Source of the DNA: Hyphomonadaceae bacterium
GTDB taxonomy: Bacteria; Pseudomonadota; Alphaproteobacteria; Caulobacterales; Aquidulcibacteraceae
Assembly (NCBI GenBank): GCA_009773395.1
Contig: WRPI01000002.1
Location: 234,413-298,412, forward strand
Length of the DNA stretch: 64,000 bases
Direction of reading: 5' to 3'
Numbering within the stretch: the stretch's first letter is position 1; the number at the start of each line of letters is the position of its first letter. Made by a program: the position numbers and the translations under genes. Under the pieces are notes generated by a model. It was not told the DNA's origin, ran no database searches, and saw only the letters and a list, made by a program, of their open reading frames with translations. Below, piece after piece: positions 32,645 through 40,969 of this stretch.

Positions 32645-34432
32645 CTAAGCATCGGCGGCTCCAAAAGAACCGATTTCTGTTAGTTCCGATACATTTTTTT
32701 CATTGGTGCTGTAACACCTTTCGAGCGTCGAGAAAAGCAAATCTGGCCGAATTGGTTTGGCCACATGTGCGTCCATGCCCGCCGACAAGCACTCATGAAC
32801 ATGGTGCGACATGGCGTTAGCTGTCAAAGCAATAATTGGCGTGCGATGACGGCTTGTGGCTTTTTCGAGCTTTCTGATTTCTGCTGCTGCTTCTAAGCCC
32901 GACATAACTGGCATTTGAACGTCCATCAAAATCACGTCAAAATCTTGGGCTTTCCAGGCTTCCACTGCCAATTGCCCATTTTCAACAAATACTGGAACTA
33001 TACCAACTTGCTCTAAGAACATTTTCAAAACAAGGCGATTATTGGGATTGTCTTCTGCCGCCAAAATCCGCAAGTCTTCACAGCATTCTGATGACAGCAC
33101 CAAGTCTCCCACCTCGGTTTGTGAAGGCTTTTTGCCGATCGGCATAGTGACCTCTAAAGTGAAAATTGAGCCTTTAGCTGGTGCAGAAATCACTTCGATT
33201 TTACCATTCATCAAAGTTGCAAATTCTCTGCAAATTGAAAGTCCCAGTCCTGAACCTCCAAATTTGCGAGTGGTGGAAACATCGGCTTGTGAAAATTTTT
33301 CGAACAAACGTAAAACACCAGCCTCGTCCATTCCGATTCCAGTGTCGCTTATGGTGAATTTTATTAAGGCTTCATCATTATTTGTTGCTTCGTTGCCTAC
33401 CTGAACATTCACTTCGCCTTCGTCGGTGAATTTAATCGCGTTGGATATCAAATTAAAGAGAATTTGCCTCAATCTGGTTGGATCTCCAACGCACCAAGTG
33501 TTTTCGTCGATTTCGATGCTCACTGAAAAACTAAGCCCTTTTTCTTGCGCCCGAGCGGAAAAAATAGCTTCAGATGATCTTACAACATCTACGACATTGA
33601 AATTTATCCTCTCTAATTCCATGCGGCCCGATTCGATTTTTGCCAAATCAAGCACGTCATTTAGGAGAGTCAACAACGTGTCGCCAGATTCCTTAATAAT
33701 AGCCACCAAGGCTTGTTGCTGAGAATTAAGTTCTGTGCGCGCGAGAGCGTCGGCAACGCCAATAACTCCGTTCATTGGCGTTCTTATTTCGTGGCTCATT
33801 TGTGCCAAGAAAGATGACTTGGCAAAATCGGCGGCTTCGGCGGCCTTCTTGGCCGCTTCCAAATCTCGGGTTCTAGCTTCAATTTTCTTTTCTAAAAGTT
33901 CCGCGTGGCGTCTATCGGATATGGTTCGCTTCTTTTCACTTTCGTCAAAATAAACGGAAAGCGCAAAATCCATGTCTAACATCGAAGCCTTAGAAAACGC
34001 TTCAACTCGCTGTTTGGCCAAATTCAATTCTTCTTGGTTGGCAAGTGCACCATTCGCCGCACTTAGTCCCATTATAAATTTTGAAACTTCTGCTACGATA
34101 ATTGCATAACCGCCAATATACCATTGGGGTTTCAAGCCGATTCTGGCATGGGTTTCGCCTATTCGACGCACCGAAGCCACATAATCATCTGAAAAAGTGC
34201 CAGTAAAAATCATTCCCCAATGGCGTAATTGCGCGCTCTTGGCGCTATTGATAGCAAGTTTATCGGTGTAAAATCTCGCTAGTTCTGGCCATTGAACTAT
34301 TACAGAATAGAAATCTGTCAGGATATTTGGCAGAGCGGATTCTATGAAAGGAGCCATGTCGCGTAAAAGGGTTTTGGTTCCTTCATTTATATCCAAGAAC
34401 TTCAATCTTTTTTCAATTTCAGATTCGCTCAT
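32645..34432 (-). CDS. Globin-coupled hybrid histidine kinase
   Basis: A 595-residue soluble kinase. Residues 1-170 are a protoglobin that aligns without gaps with the neighbouring chemoreceptor, with the proximal His also at residue 95 (SVRRIGETHARIGLKPQWYIGGYA). A coiled-coil linker leads to the DHp with His214 in AQMSHEIRTPMNGVIG, the ATPase (LFNLISNAIKFT, ISDTGIGMDEA, GGSGLGLSICREFA) and a receiver with Asp in VILMDVQMPVMSG. Globin-coupled kinases such as AfGcHK use haem oxygen state to switch kinase activity. It has no output domain, so it must phosphorylate another protein. The two globin genes are 114 bp apart. Confidence 0.93.
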   Translation of the reverse strand: MSESEIEKRLKFLDINEGTKTLLRDMAPFIESALPNILTDFYSVIVQWPELARFYTDKLAINSAKSAQLRHWGMIFTGTFSDDYVASVRRIGETHARIGLKPQWYIGGYAIIVAEVSKFIMGLSAANGALANQEELNLAKQRVEAFSKASMLDMDFALSVYFDESEKKRTISDRRHAELLEKKIEARTRDLEAAKKAAEAADFAKSSFLAQMSHEIRTPMNGVIGVADALARTELNSQQQALVAIIKESGDTLLTLLNDVLDLAKIESGRMELERINFNVVDVVRSSEAIFSARAQEKGLSFSVSIEIDENTWCVGDPTRLRQILFNLISNAIKFTDEGEVNVQVGNEATNNDEALIKFTISDTGIGMDEAGVLRLFEKFSQADVSTTRKFGGSGLGLSICREFATLMNGKIEVISAPAKGSIFTLEVTMPIGKKPSQTEVGDLVLSSECCEDLRILAAEDNPNNRLVLKMFLEQVGIVPVFVENGQLAVEAWKAQDFDVILMDVQMPVMSGLEAAAEIRKLEKATSRHRTPIIALTANAMSHHVHECLSAGMDAHVAKPIRPDLLFSTLERCYSTNEKNVSELTEIGSFGAADA

Positions 34433-34533
34433 GATGTCTGCCCACCTATTTTCACCTTTGACGTGCGCGATAATAAGCGTTAAAAAGTTACCGCGCGGTT
34501 ATTGGTCAGGTTTGCGGACTATTGAAAAAGGTA

Positions 34534-35160
34534 CTAATTCGCATTAGAATTAAGTTTCTTATGCTGCTCGCCTTTCATTTTTTGGTAGGACGCGAAATAA
34601 GCGTAGCCTGTGTAGAGAGACATCAATGCACCTAGCATCAATACAAAAGCGCCGATTGTCAGGCATTGCGCGTTATCCAGAGGCCAAGCCGCCAAATAAA
34701 TTCCTATTCCTGACATAATGACCGCCGTTTTCGATTTCGCTAAAAAGGTTGCCGGCATGGTGAGGCCATATGTCGCACTCTTTGAGCGTAAAATTGTCAC
34801 CGCGTAATCGCGACCAGAGGTTGCAACTAGCAAAAACGCGCCAATTGCAATTACCAGCGGCCAATACTTTCGCTCCAGCACAACTAAATTGCTTAAAATT
34901 ATTCCTAATAGCGTAACGCCGACCAATAATTTATCCGCCAATAAATCGAGTTTTGCCCCCAATTCGCTGGTAGCGTTCATGGCGCGCGCCAAAGTGCCGT
35001 CAACCCAATCGGTGCATGCGGCAAATACAAACAGACCAAAAGCCCATTTCATTAAAATCCCCATGCTGGCTGAATCTATAGCTGCCATCAATATTAAAAC
35101 GAATATTATTGGCGAACACAAAACTCGGATGAAGGAAAAAATGTTTGGCAGATGTTTCAT
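34534..35160 (-). CDS. pgsA: CDP-diacylglycerol-glycerol-3-phosphate 3-phosphatidyltransferase
   Basis: A 208-residue inner-membrane enzyme that makes phosphatidylglycerophosphate, the committed step to phosphatidylglycerol. The CDP-alcohol phosphotransferase motif D-G-x2-A-R-x8-G-x3-D-x3-D is fully kept in DWVDGTLARAMNATSELGAKLDLLADK (given as a block of the active site). The NIFSFIRVLCSPIIFVLIL start is typical. It lies nine bases after uvrC, the order uvrC-pgsA being common in alphaproteobacteria. Confidence 0.93.
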   Translation of the reverse strand: MKHLPNIFSFIRVLCSPIIFVLILMAAIDSASMGILMKWAFGLFVFAACTDWVDGTLARAMNATSELGAKLDLLADKLLVGVTLLGIILSNLVVLERKYWPLVIAIGAFLLVATSGRDYAVTILRSKSATYGLTMPATFLAKSKTAVIMSGIGIYLAAWPLDNAQCLTIGAFVLMLGALMSLYTGYAYFASYQKMKGEQHKKLNSNAN

Positions 35161-35169
35161 AATATATAC

Positions 35170-37086
35170 CTATTGGTTATCCTGAAAATAATCATAAATT
35201 CGTTTGGCTATTTCTTCGGATACATGCGGTGTCGCCGCTAAATCACGAATCGACGCTGTGCTTACCGCTTTGGCAGACCCAAAGCGCCCCATCAATGCTT
35301 TTTTTCTTAAAGGGCCAATGCCCTCAATCATGCTAAGTGGGTTTTTTACAGCGGCGGCAGATCTTTTCGCACGGTGGGCGCCAATAACAAAGCGGTGCGA
35401 TTCATCGCGAAGGCGTTGCAAATAATATAATACTGGGTCATTGGCAGGCATTCGGTAAGGTTTTTTGCCGACTTCGTGAAATTCTTCGCGGCCCGCATTT
35501 CTATCAACGCCTTTTGACATGGCGATAATCTTAATGTTTTCAACAACGCCCAATTCGCGCGCAACTTCAAGCGCCACCGACAATTGGATTTGACCGCCAT
35601 CAATGATAATTAAGTCGGGTGAAAGGTCGTCGTCGCTTGTGTCAATATCATTCAGGCGACTAAATCTGCGCGTCAAAACTTCTCGCATCATGTGAGAATC
35701 ATCGCCGCCTTTGGCATCTTTTATGGTCCATTTGCGGTATTGGTTTTTGATGAAACCGTCAGGGCCCGCGACAATCATTGCGCCAACCGCATTAGTGCCT
35801 TGAATGTGAGAATTGTCATATACTTCAATGCGGTTAGGGCGTTCTTCCAATTCAAAACGCAATGCAACTTCGTCAAGTAATTTAGCAATCGCGCCAGATT
35901 CTGATAATTTTCGCGCCAATGTTTGTTTAGCATTATTGAGAATTGAGAGAATTATATCGCGCTTTTCCCCTTTTTTCGGGACTTGTAGTGAGATTTTGGA
36001 GCCAGCCAAAGTTCCCAGTGCTTCCTCAAGCAGGCCAGTTTCATCAATTTCGTGGCTTAAAAGGATTAAATCAGGCGGGGCATTGGTTTGGTAAAATTGG
36101 CCAATAAAACTCGCCAATATTTCGCTTTCGCTTAATCCTTTTTCATGGCGCGGGTAATAAGCGCGATTGCCCCAATTCTGACCGGCGCGAAAAAAGAAAA
36201 CTTCAATACACGAAACCCCGCCATCACAAGCAATCGCAAATGCGTCGGCCTGTGAAAAGCCTTGTGGGTTCAGGCCTTGTCCGTCCCTAATTCCTGCCAA
36301 TGCGCGAATTCTGTCGCGCAAAGTGGCGGCGCGTTCGTAATCAAGGGCATTTGAAGCCACTTGCATTTCTTTTGCCAAATCATCTTGCAGTTTATTGCTT
36401 CTGCCGCGCATAAAAAGCCGCGCTTGATCCACTAACTCGCGGTATTCCTCGGGCGCGATTAGGCCGCAACATGGTGCCGAACAGCGCTTGATTTGATATT
36501 GCATACACGGGCGCGAACGACCTTCAAATTCAGCATTAGAACAAGATCTTAACAGGAAAGCTTTTTGCAATATATTAAGCGATTTCGCCAATGAAAAGCC
36601 ATTGGCAAATGGCCCGAAATAATCAATGCCTTTTTGCCTTGGCCCACGATGTTTCACTAAATAAGGCGAAGGGTGATCAAGCCCAATTGCGATGAAGGGA
36701 AAACTTTTGTCATCGCGCATCAAAACATTATAGCGAGGTTTAAGGCGGCGAATTAAATTGGCTTCAAGCAATAATGCTTCGGCCTCGGTGTGGGTAATGG
36801 TGAATTCCATGCCGCGAACCATGCCAAGCATGCGCGTTATTTGATTGGTATGGCCAATGCCACGAGCGTAAGTTGCGACCCGCTTTTTGAGGCTTTTGGC
36901 CTTGCCGACATAGAGAACATTGCCGATTTCGCCAATCATGCGATAAACGCCCGGGCGATTAGGCAAAGTTTTGTGGAATTGCGCGATAATTTCAACGCCT
37001 GACTTCAAATCCAGACGCGCTTCAGGCAAAGCTGCGCGCGGCAGTTGCGTGATTTCAACATCAGTGGGTTTGTTAGCTTTAGCCAT
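35170..37086 (-). CDS. uvrC: Excinuclease ABC subunit C
   Basis: A 638-residue nuclease of nucleotide excision repair, making both incisions around a lesion. The GIY-YIG domain is seen as PGVYRMIGEIGNVLYVGKAKSLKKRVATY, followed by the UVR motif region (DLAKEMQVASNALDYERAATLRDRI), the RNase H-like domain with IEVYDNSHIQG and LIIIDGGQIQL, and the C-terminal helix-hairpin-helix (MIEGIGPLRKKALMGRFGS). Length matches the family. It is the first gene of a pair with pgsA. Confidence 0.97.
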   Translation of the reverse strand: MAKANKPTDVEITQLPRAALPEARLDLKSGVEIIAQFHKTLPNRPGVYRMIGEIGNVLYVGKAKSLKKRVATYARGIGHTNQITRMLGMVRGMEFTITHTEAEALLLEANLIRRLKPRYNVLMRDDKSFPFIAIGLDHPSPYLVKHRGPRQKGIDYFGPFANGFSLAKSLNILQKAFLLRSCSNAEFEGRSRPCMQYQIKRCSAPCCGLIAPEEYRELVDQARLFMRGRSNKLQDDLAKEMQVASNALDYERAATLRDRIRALAGIRDGQGLNPQGFSQADAFAIACDGGVSCIEVFFFRAGQNWGNRAYYPRHEKGLSESEILASFIGQFYQTNAPPDLILLSHEIDETGLLEEALGTLAGSKISLQVPKKGEKRDIILSILNNAKQTLARKLSESGAIAKLLDEVALRFELEERPNRIEVYDNSHIQGTNAVGAMIVAGPDGFIKNQYRKWTIKDAKGGDDSHMMREVLTRRFSRLNDIDTSDDDLSPDLIIIDGGQIQLSVALEVARELGVVENIKIIAMSKGVDRNAGREEFHEVGKKPYRMPANDPVLYYLQRLRDESHRFVIGAHRAKRSAAAVKNPLSMIEGIGPLRKKALMGRFGSAKAVSTASIRDLAATPHVSEEIAKRIYDYFQDNQ

Positions 37087-37237
37087 GTTTCATTTAACTT
37101 AATTTCGTCGATTAAGAAAAGAGGCAATACACTTCCGGCAATAAGGTACTGCTTTGAATAAAAATTCTTGCTAATAAGAGCTTATAGGGAGCTTGAAATT
37201 TTCTGACGAATTGCCATATCAGTGAATGGGCTGGTTT

Positions 37238-37252
37238 TGCAAATAATTCGCA
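37238..37252. promoter_or_regulatory. Possible Fur-type operator before a TonB receptor
   Basis: TGCAAATAATTCGCA is an imperfect 15-bp inverted repeat (TGCAAAT/ATTCGCA, one mismatch) 54 bases before the receptor ATG at 37306. It resembles the TGCxAAT-x-ATTxGCA form reported for alphaproteobacterial Fur. A similar sequence lies at 29888-29902. This is a pattern match only and assumes that Fur is present. Confidence 0.3.
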
Positions 37253-37305
37253 ATAACACTTTCACTAGCACGCTAATTACCATTCGGTAAAACAGGAATA
37301 TAGTA

Positions 37306-39522
37306 ATGAAATTTGGTAAATCCCTAAATGCTTGTTTCATTGCATCAGCGCTATTTTTGCCAACTGCCTTATATGCCCATGCCAGTGATGTGGTGCATCA
37401 AGAAGTAATAGTAACTGCCCAAAAATTTTCATCGGCAGCGTCTAAAACCCCAATGGCAGTTAGTGCCATAAATGGCGAAGCGCTTATTCAAAATGGTTTT
37501 GAAAGCACTTCAACCCTTACTTCGGCAATTCCCAATCTTCAAATGGATGCCAATGGTACTGCCACAAGGATTTCCATCCGTGGCGTTACCAGCCAAGATA
37601 CAACTGAAAAGGGGGATCCTTCGGCAGCTTTCATGCTCGATGGCATTTATATTGCGCGTTCTGAAGCGCAAAATACCAGTTTTTTTGACGTAGAACGAAT
37701 TGAAGTCTTGCGTGGCCCGCAAGGCACTTTATATGGTCGCAATACGACGGCGGGTGTGATTAATGTCATTAGTAAAAGGCCAAATGATGAGTTTGAATTG
37801 AGGCTTAATGGCAATTTCGGTAATTTTAATGCCCGTAGCCTCGGAGCTGTTATCAATTTACCTATCAGTCCCAATTTTAGAGTGCGCGCCGCAACCAATT
37901 TCAATTTGCGCGATGCATTCATACTAAATGAACAAGGCACGGCCTATAAAATGTCCAACAATCGTGACGATGCTTCCTTTCGCCTAAGCGCGCTTTACCA
38001 AGTCAATGACGCTTTGGATGTGCTAATCCGCGCTGATTATAGCAAAATAAATTCGATAAATGCCGATATTGACGCAGCTAATTTTTATATTGATCCCAAT
38101 GCGCAAAACCCAGTTTATTACAACTCAAGCTCGAAAGCCAAACGAACATTGAGCTTCATTCCAGCCAACGGCGGCAGGAGCGTTTTGCAGCAATATGATA
38201 CCGATAATCAAACTTGGGGCATTGGCGCTGAAGTTAATTGGAAGCTACCTTGGGCGACTATAAGCTATCTTGGATCTCATCGTTATTTTGAACGCAATGA
38301 ATTGGGCAATATTATTTTGTCTAGCCAATATGGATCGCGCTTCATACAAGATGCAGATTATAGCCAAGATTCGCACGAATTGCGCTTGGCTGAAAACCTC
38401 GAAGGGAAATTCGGGTCCCAGATTGGCATTTATTATTTTACCGAAACCGCTGATGTCCGTTTCACATTGCGCGATTTACAAGTCATTTATTTGCCGCCAT
38501 TTTTTGCTTTTCCGCAAAATCCAGCAATCAACACCAATGCGGCGATTTTTGCGCAAACCAATTATCAAGCAACTGACAGGCTTAGTTTTACTTTTGGGGC
38601 TAGATATTCAAAAGACAATAAGTCGCGGTATGGCTTTACCAGTTTTCAGCAAGAATATGACTTTAATCCTGCAAATGGCGATTTCCACTTTTTGAATGCC
38701 GCGAAATTGGGATCTGACAACGTAACTTGGCGCGCCGGCGTCGATTTTGACATAAGTGCGGATAGTTTTATTTATGGCGCAATTGCCACTGGCTATAAAA
38801 GTGGCAGTTTCAACGATGGCTGTATGGCGGGTAGCAGTTTTGGCGGTGAAATATGCACATTCCCGACCGATGACAATTTATTATTTTACAAACCCGAAAC
38901 CCTAACTTCATATGAAATTGGTTTGAAAACCAGGTTTTGGCAAAGGCGGGCCTATCTTGAAGCCACAATGTTTTATTATGATTATCAAAATTTACAGCTA
39001 ACTGGCCTAGCTTATGATAGATTTGGTGGGCCATTTTATACTACTACAAATGCTGCCAAGGCGTCGATAATTGGCTTTGAATTGACAGGCGATATGCGAA
39101 CAAGTTCGCGCGCAAAAATAAGCTATGCTCTAACAATGCTTGATGCGCGCTATGGCACTTATTCGCCCGACGGTATCCATGATTGGTCGGGTTTAGCGCT
39201 GGATAGAACGCCGCCAATGACAGCAAGCTTTGGCTATGAAACTACCCACCCGATTGCGAGCGGAAACCTGATTTTTCGTCTCAATTCGCGCTGGAGCGAT
39301 AGTTATTATTTATCAAATACAAGTTCGGGCTTGAGGTTTATGGTTCCAAGCTTTACCAAAACTGACTTTAATATCGGCTTTGAACCCAGCAATGGAGACT
39401 ATAATCTCCAATTTTTTGTCAAAAACATGGAAGACATTGTCTATCCGCTTACTGTCGGTGGTGGCGTCGCAGCGCCAAGTGAGCCAAGGACGATTGGCTT
39501 TAGGTGGGGCATGAATTTTTAG
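37306..39522 (+). CDS. TonB-dependent receptor
   Basis: A 738-residue outer-membrane receptor. It has a signal peptide (SLNACFIASALFLPTALYAHA), the TonB box region EVIVTAQK, a plug domain (ISIRGVTSQDTTEKGDPSAAFMLDGIYIAR, IEVLRGPQGTLYGRNTTAGVINVI) and a beta barrel ending in TIGFRWGMNF with a terminal Phe. The plug with GDPS and DGIYIAR is common in receptors for siderophores, and for sugar or aromatic ligands, in alphaproteobacteria. A Fur-like sequence before the gene suggests iron, but the ligand is unknown. Confidence 0.9.
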   Translation: MKFGKSLNACFIASALFLPTALYAHASDVVHQEVIVTAQKFSSAASKTPMAVSAINGEALIQNGFESTSTLTSAIPNLQMDANGTATRISIRGVTSQDTTEKGDPSAAFMLDGIYIARSEAQNTSFFDVERIEVLRGPQGTLYGRNTTAGVINVISKRPNDEFELRLNGNFGNFNARSLGAVINLPISPNFRVRAATNFNLRDAFILNEQGTAYKMSNNRDDASFRLSALYQVNDALDVLIRADYSKINSINADIDAANFYIDPNAQNPVYYNSSSKAKRTLSFIPANGGRSVLQQYDTDNQTWGIGAEVNWKLPWATISYLGSHRYFERNELGNIILSSQYGSRFIQDADYSQDSHELRLAENLEGKFGSQIGIYYFTETADVRFTLRDLQVIYLPPFFAFPQNPAINTNAAIFAQTNYQATDRLSFTFGARYSKDNKSRYGFTSFQQEYDFNPANGDFHFLNAAKLGSDNVTWRAGVDFDISADSFIYGAIATGYKSGSFNDGCMAGSSFGGEICTFPTDDNLLFYKPETLTSYEIGLKTRFWQRRAYLEATMFYYDYQNLQLTGLAYDRFGGPFYTTTNAAKASIIGFELTGDMRTSSRAKISYALTMLDARYGTYSPDGIHDWSGLALDRTPPMTASFGYETTHPIASGNLIFRLNSRWSDSYYLSNTSSGLRFMVPSFTKTDFNIGFEPSNGDYNLQFFVKNMEDIVYPLTVGGGVAAPSEPRTIGFRWGMNF

Positions 39523-39527
39523 TGCGG

Positions 39528-39548
39528 TTTTCGAGCCCCAATCGAAAA
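39528..39548. terminator. Hairpin between convergent TonB receptor and ubiM
   Basis: TTTTCGA (39528-39534) pairs with TCGAAAA (39542-39548), with a seven-base loop, in the 35-bp gap between two convergent stops. It may terminate transcription in both directions. The stem is short and the evidence is only the symmetry and place. Confidence 0.35.
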
Positions 39549-39557
39549 ACTAATGCG

Positions 39558-40796
39558 CTAATTAGTAAAATTATGTGACCGCAAGAACGGCAATTTCGGC
39601 AGACTTGGCAATTTGTTTGAGAAATGGCTGTTCCCATCATCGACCAGCTTATTCATCATCAATGCCTTGATTGGCGCCATTTTGTCGGCAATTTCAATTA
39701 AGGCGCGGCGCGCGATGCGAGCCTGTATTGTCTCGTTAGTATAAAGCCCAACAATCCCCGCGGTCATTAAATATAATGGCAAAGTATCGTTTCTGTGTTT
39801 TCGATCATATTGCGCTAAAACATTTGCTGAACCCATATCAATGCCGTGTTTCTTAGCTAATAAGATTGAATCCATAAGTGTTTTTATTGATAAAAGCCCA
39901 AAATTAAAACCATGGGCGGTAACTGGATGCATGCCAACGGCGGCGTCACCAATTGCCGCAAAGCGCGGCGCAAAAAATCGGTTTGCATATACTCCGACCA
40001 ATGGATATGCGAATTTCTCACCGATTACTTCCATTTTGCCGAAGCGGTTCCCTAATTTGCCTTTAACCCATGCATTGAAATCAGCATCGCTTTTTGCCAA
40101 TAATTCGTCAATCTGCCACGGTTTCATAGTTATTACGGCGGACGATACTGGACCCACAAGTGGAAGGAGCGCCAAAGTATAGCCATTGCCAAAGCATTCA
40201 TTCGCGACATTATTATGCCCAAATTCGTGCTTCATGCGGCAAACCACCATTGTTTTGCCAAAATCAAGCATTGAAGCGGAAACACCAAGGCGCTTACGTA
40301 GGGTTGAAAATCTACTATCCGCAGCAATCAATAATGATGCTTCGATGCTTTCGCCAGATTTAAGTGCGACCTTCACTTTGTTGTTCGTGCGCTCAACATC
40401 TATAATCTCATTGTCAAAAAACAGGCTAATATCGGCGAGACTTCGGGCGAGATCATAAGCATGTTGCCGTATCAGATGATTGGAAACAACATATGCCAAA
40501 TTGGGCGCGTGGCTCGAGCTAAGCGCCATTTTGCCTTGATTTTCGCCATTATTGACTATGGCCTTATCAATAGTGGAAATTGTGGCAGGATTGAATTTTT
40601 CCCAAATGCCCAACTCGCTTAGGATTTCCTTTGATTTATGGGTAAGTGCGATGTCGCGGCCATCATATTGCGGGTCCGCGATTGCTTCTTCCGTTTGTTT
40701 TTCAATTATTGCGGTCTTGAAACCATTTAAACATGCCAAAGCCGCAAAAGTTAAACCCGCGGGGCCGGCACCACAAACTACAAAATCATATGTCAT
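39558..40796 (-). CDS. ubiM: FAD-dependent ubiquinone hydroxylase, UbiM type
   Basis: A 412-residue class A flavin monooxygenase of the UbiH/F/I/M group. The FAD dinucleotide site is FVVCGAGPAGLTFAALACLNG, and the second FAD motif reads GDAAVGMHPVTAHGFNFGL. The HPVTAHGFN version, in place of the HPxAGQGLN of UbiH/UbiI/UbiF, is what I associate with UbiM, which hydroxylates several ring positions in some alphaproteobacteria and Neisseria. Assignment is by that motif. The gene is divergent from an acyl-CoA ligase gene, with an FNR-type box between, consistent with oxygen-linked control. Confidence 0.78.
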   Translation of the reverse strand: MTYDFVVCGAGPAGLTFAALACLNGFKTAIIEKQTEEAIADPQYDGRDIALTHKSKEILSELGIWEKFNPATISTIDKAIVNNGENQGKMALSSSHAPNLAYVVSNHLIRQHAYDLARSLADISLFFDNEIIDVERTNNKVKVALKSGESIEASLLIAADSRFSTLRKRLGVSASMLDFGKTMVVCRMKHEFGHNNVANECFGNGYTLALLPLVGPVSSAVITMKPWQIDELLAKSDADFNAWVKGKLGNRFGKMEVIGEKFAYPLVGVYANRFFAPRFAAIGDAAVGMHPVTAHGFNFGLLSIKTLMDSILLAKKHGIDMGSANVLAQYDRKHRNDTLPLYLMTAGIVGLYTNETIQARIARRALIEIADKMAPIKALMMNKLVDDGNSHFSNKLPSLPKLPFLRSHNFTN

Positions 40797-40884
40797 CTCA
40801 TTAAACCTTAAACATCAATAACCGAAGAAACATCAATGTGCCATGTGACAATATTGCCCATATATGAAAAGGTTTTGATTTGGC

Positions 40885-40898
40885 TTGATCTTCATCAA
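40885..40898. promoter_or_regulatory. FNR/FixK-type box between ubiM and acyl-CoA ligase
   Basis: TTGATCTTCATCAA matches the FNR/FixK consensus TTGAT-N4-ATCAA perfectly. It lies 72 bases before the ligase ATG (40970) and 88 bases before the ubiM start (40796). A TATGGT at 40924-40929 could be a -10 for the ligase, which would put the box near -44. This is a pattern match; FNR itself is not in the window. Confidence 0.5.
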
Positions 40899-40969
40899 GT
40901 TTTGAATTTTTTTCTTGCAAACTTATGGTTTTCGATACATTCCTGTATTGAAACCAATTCGAGGAAGCA

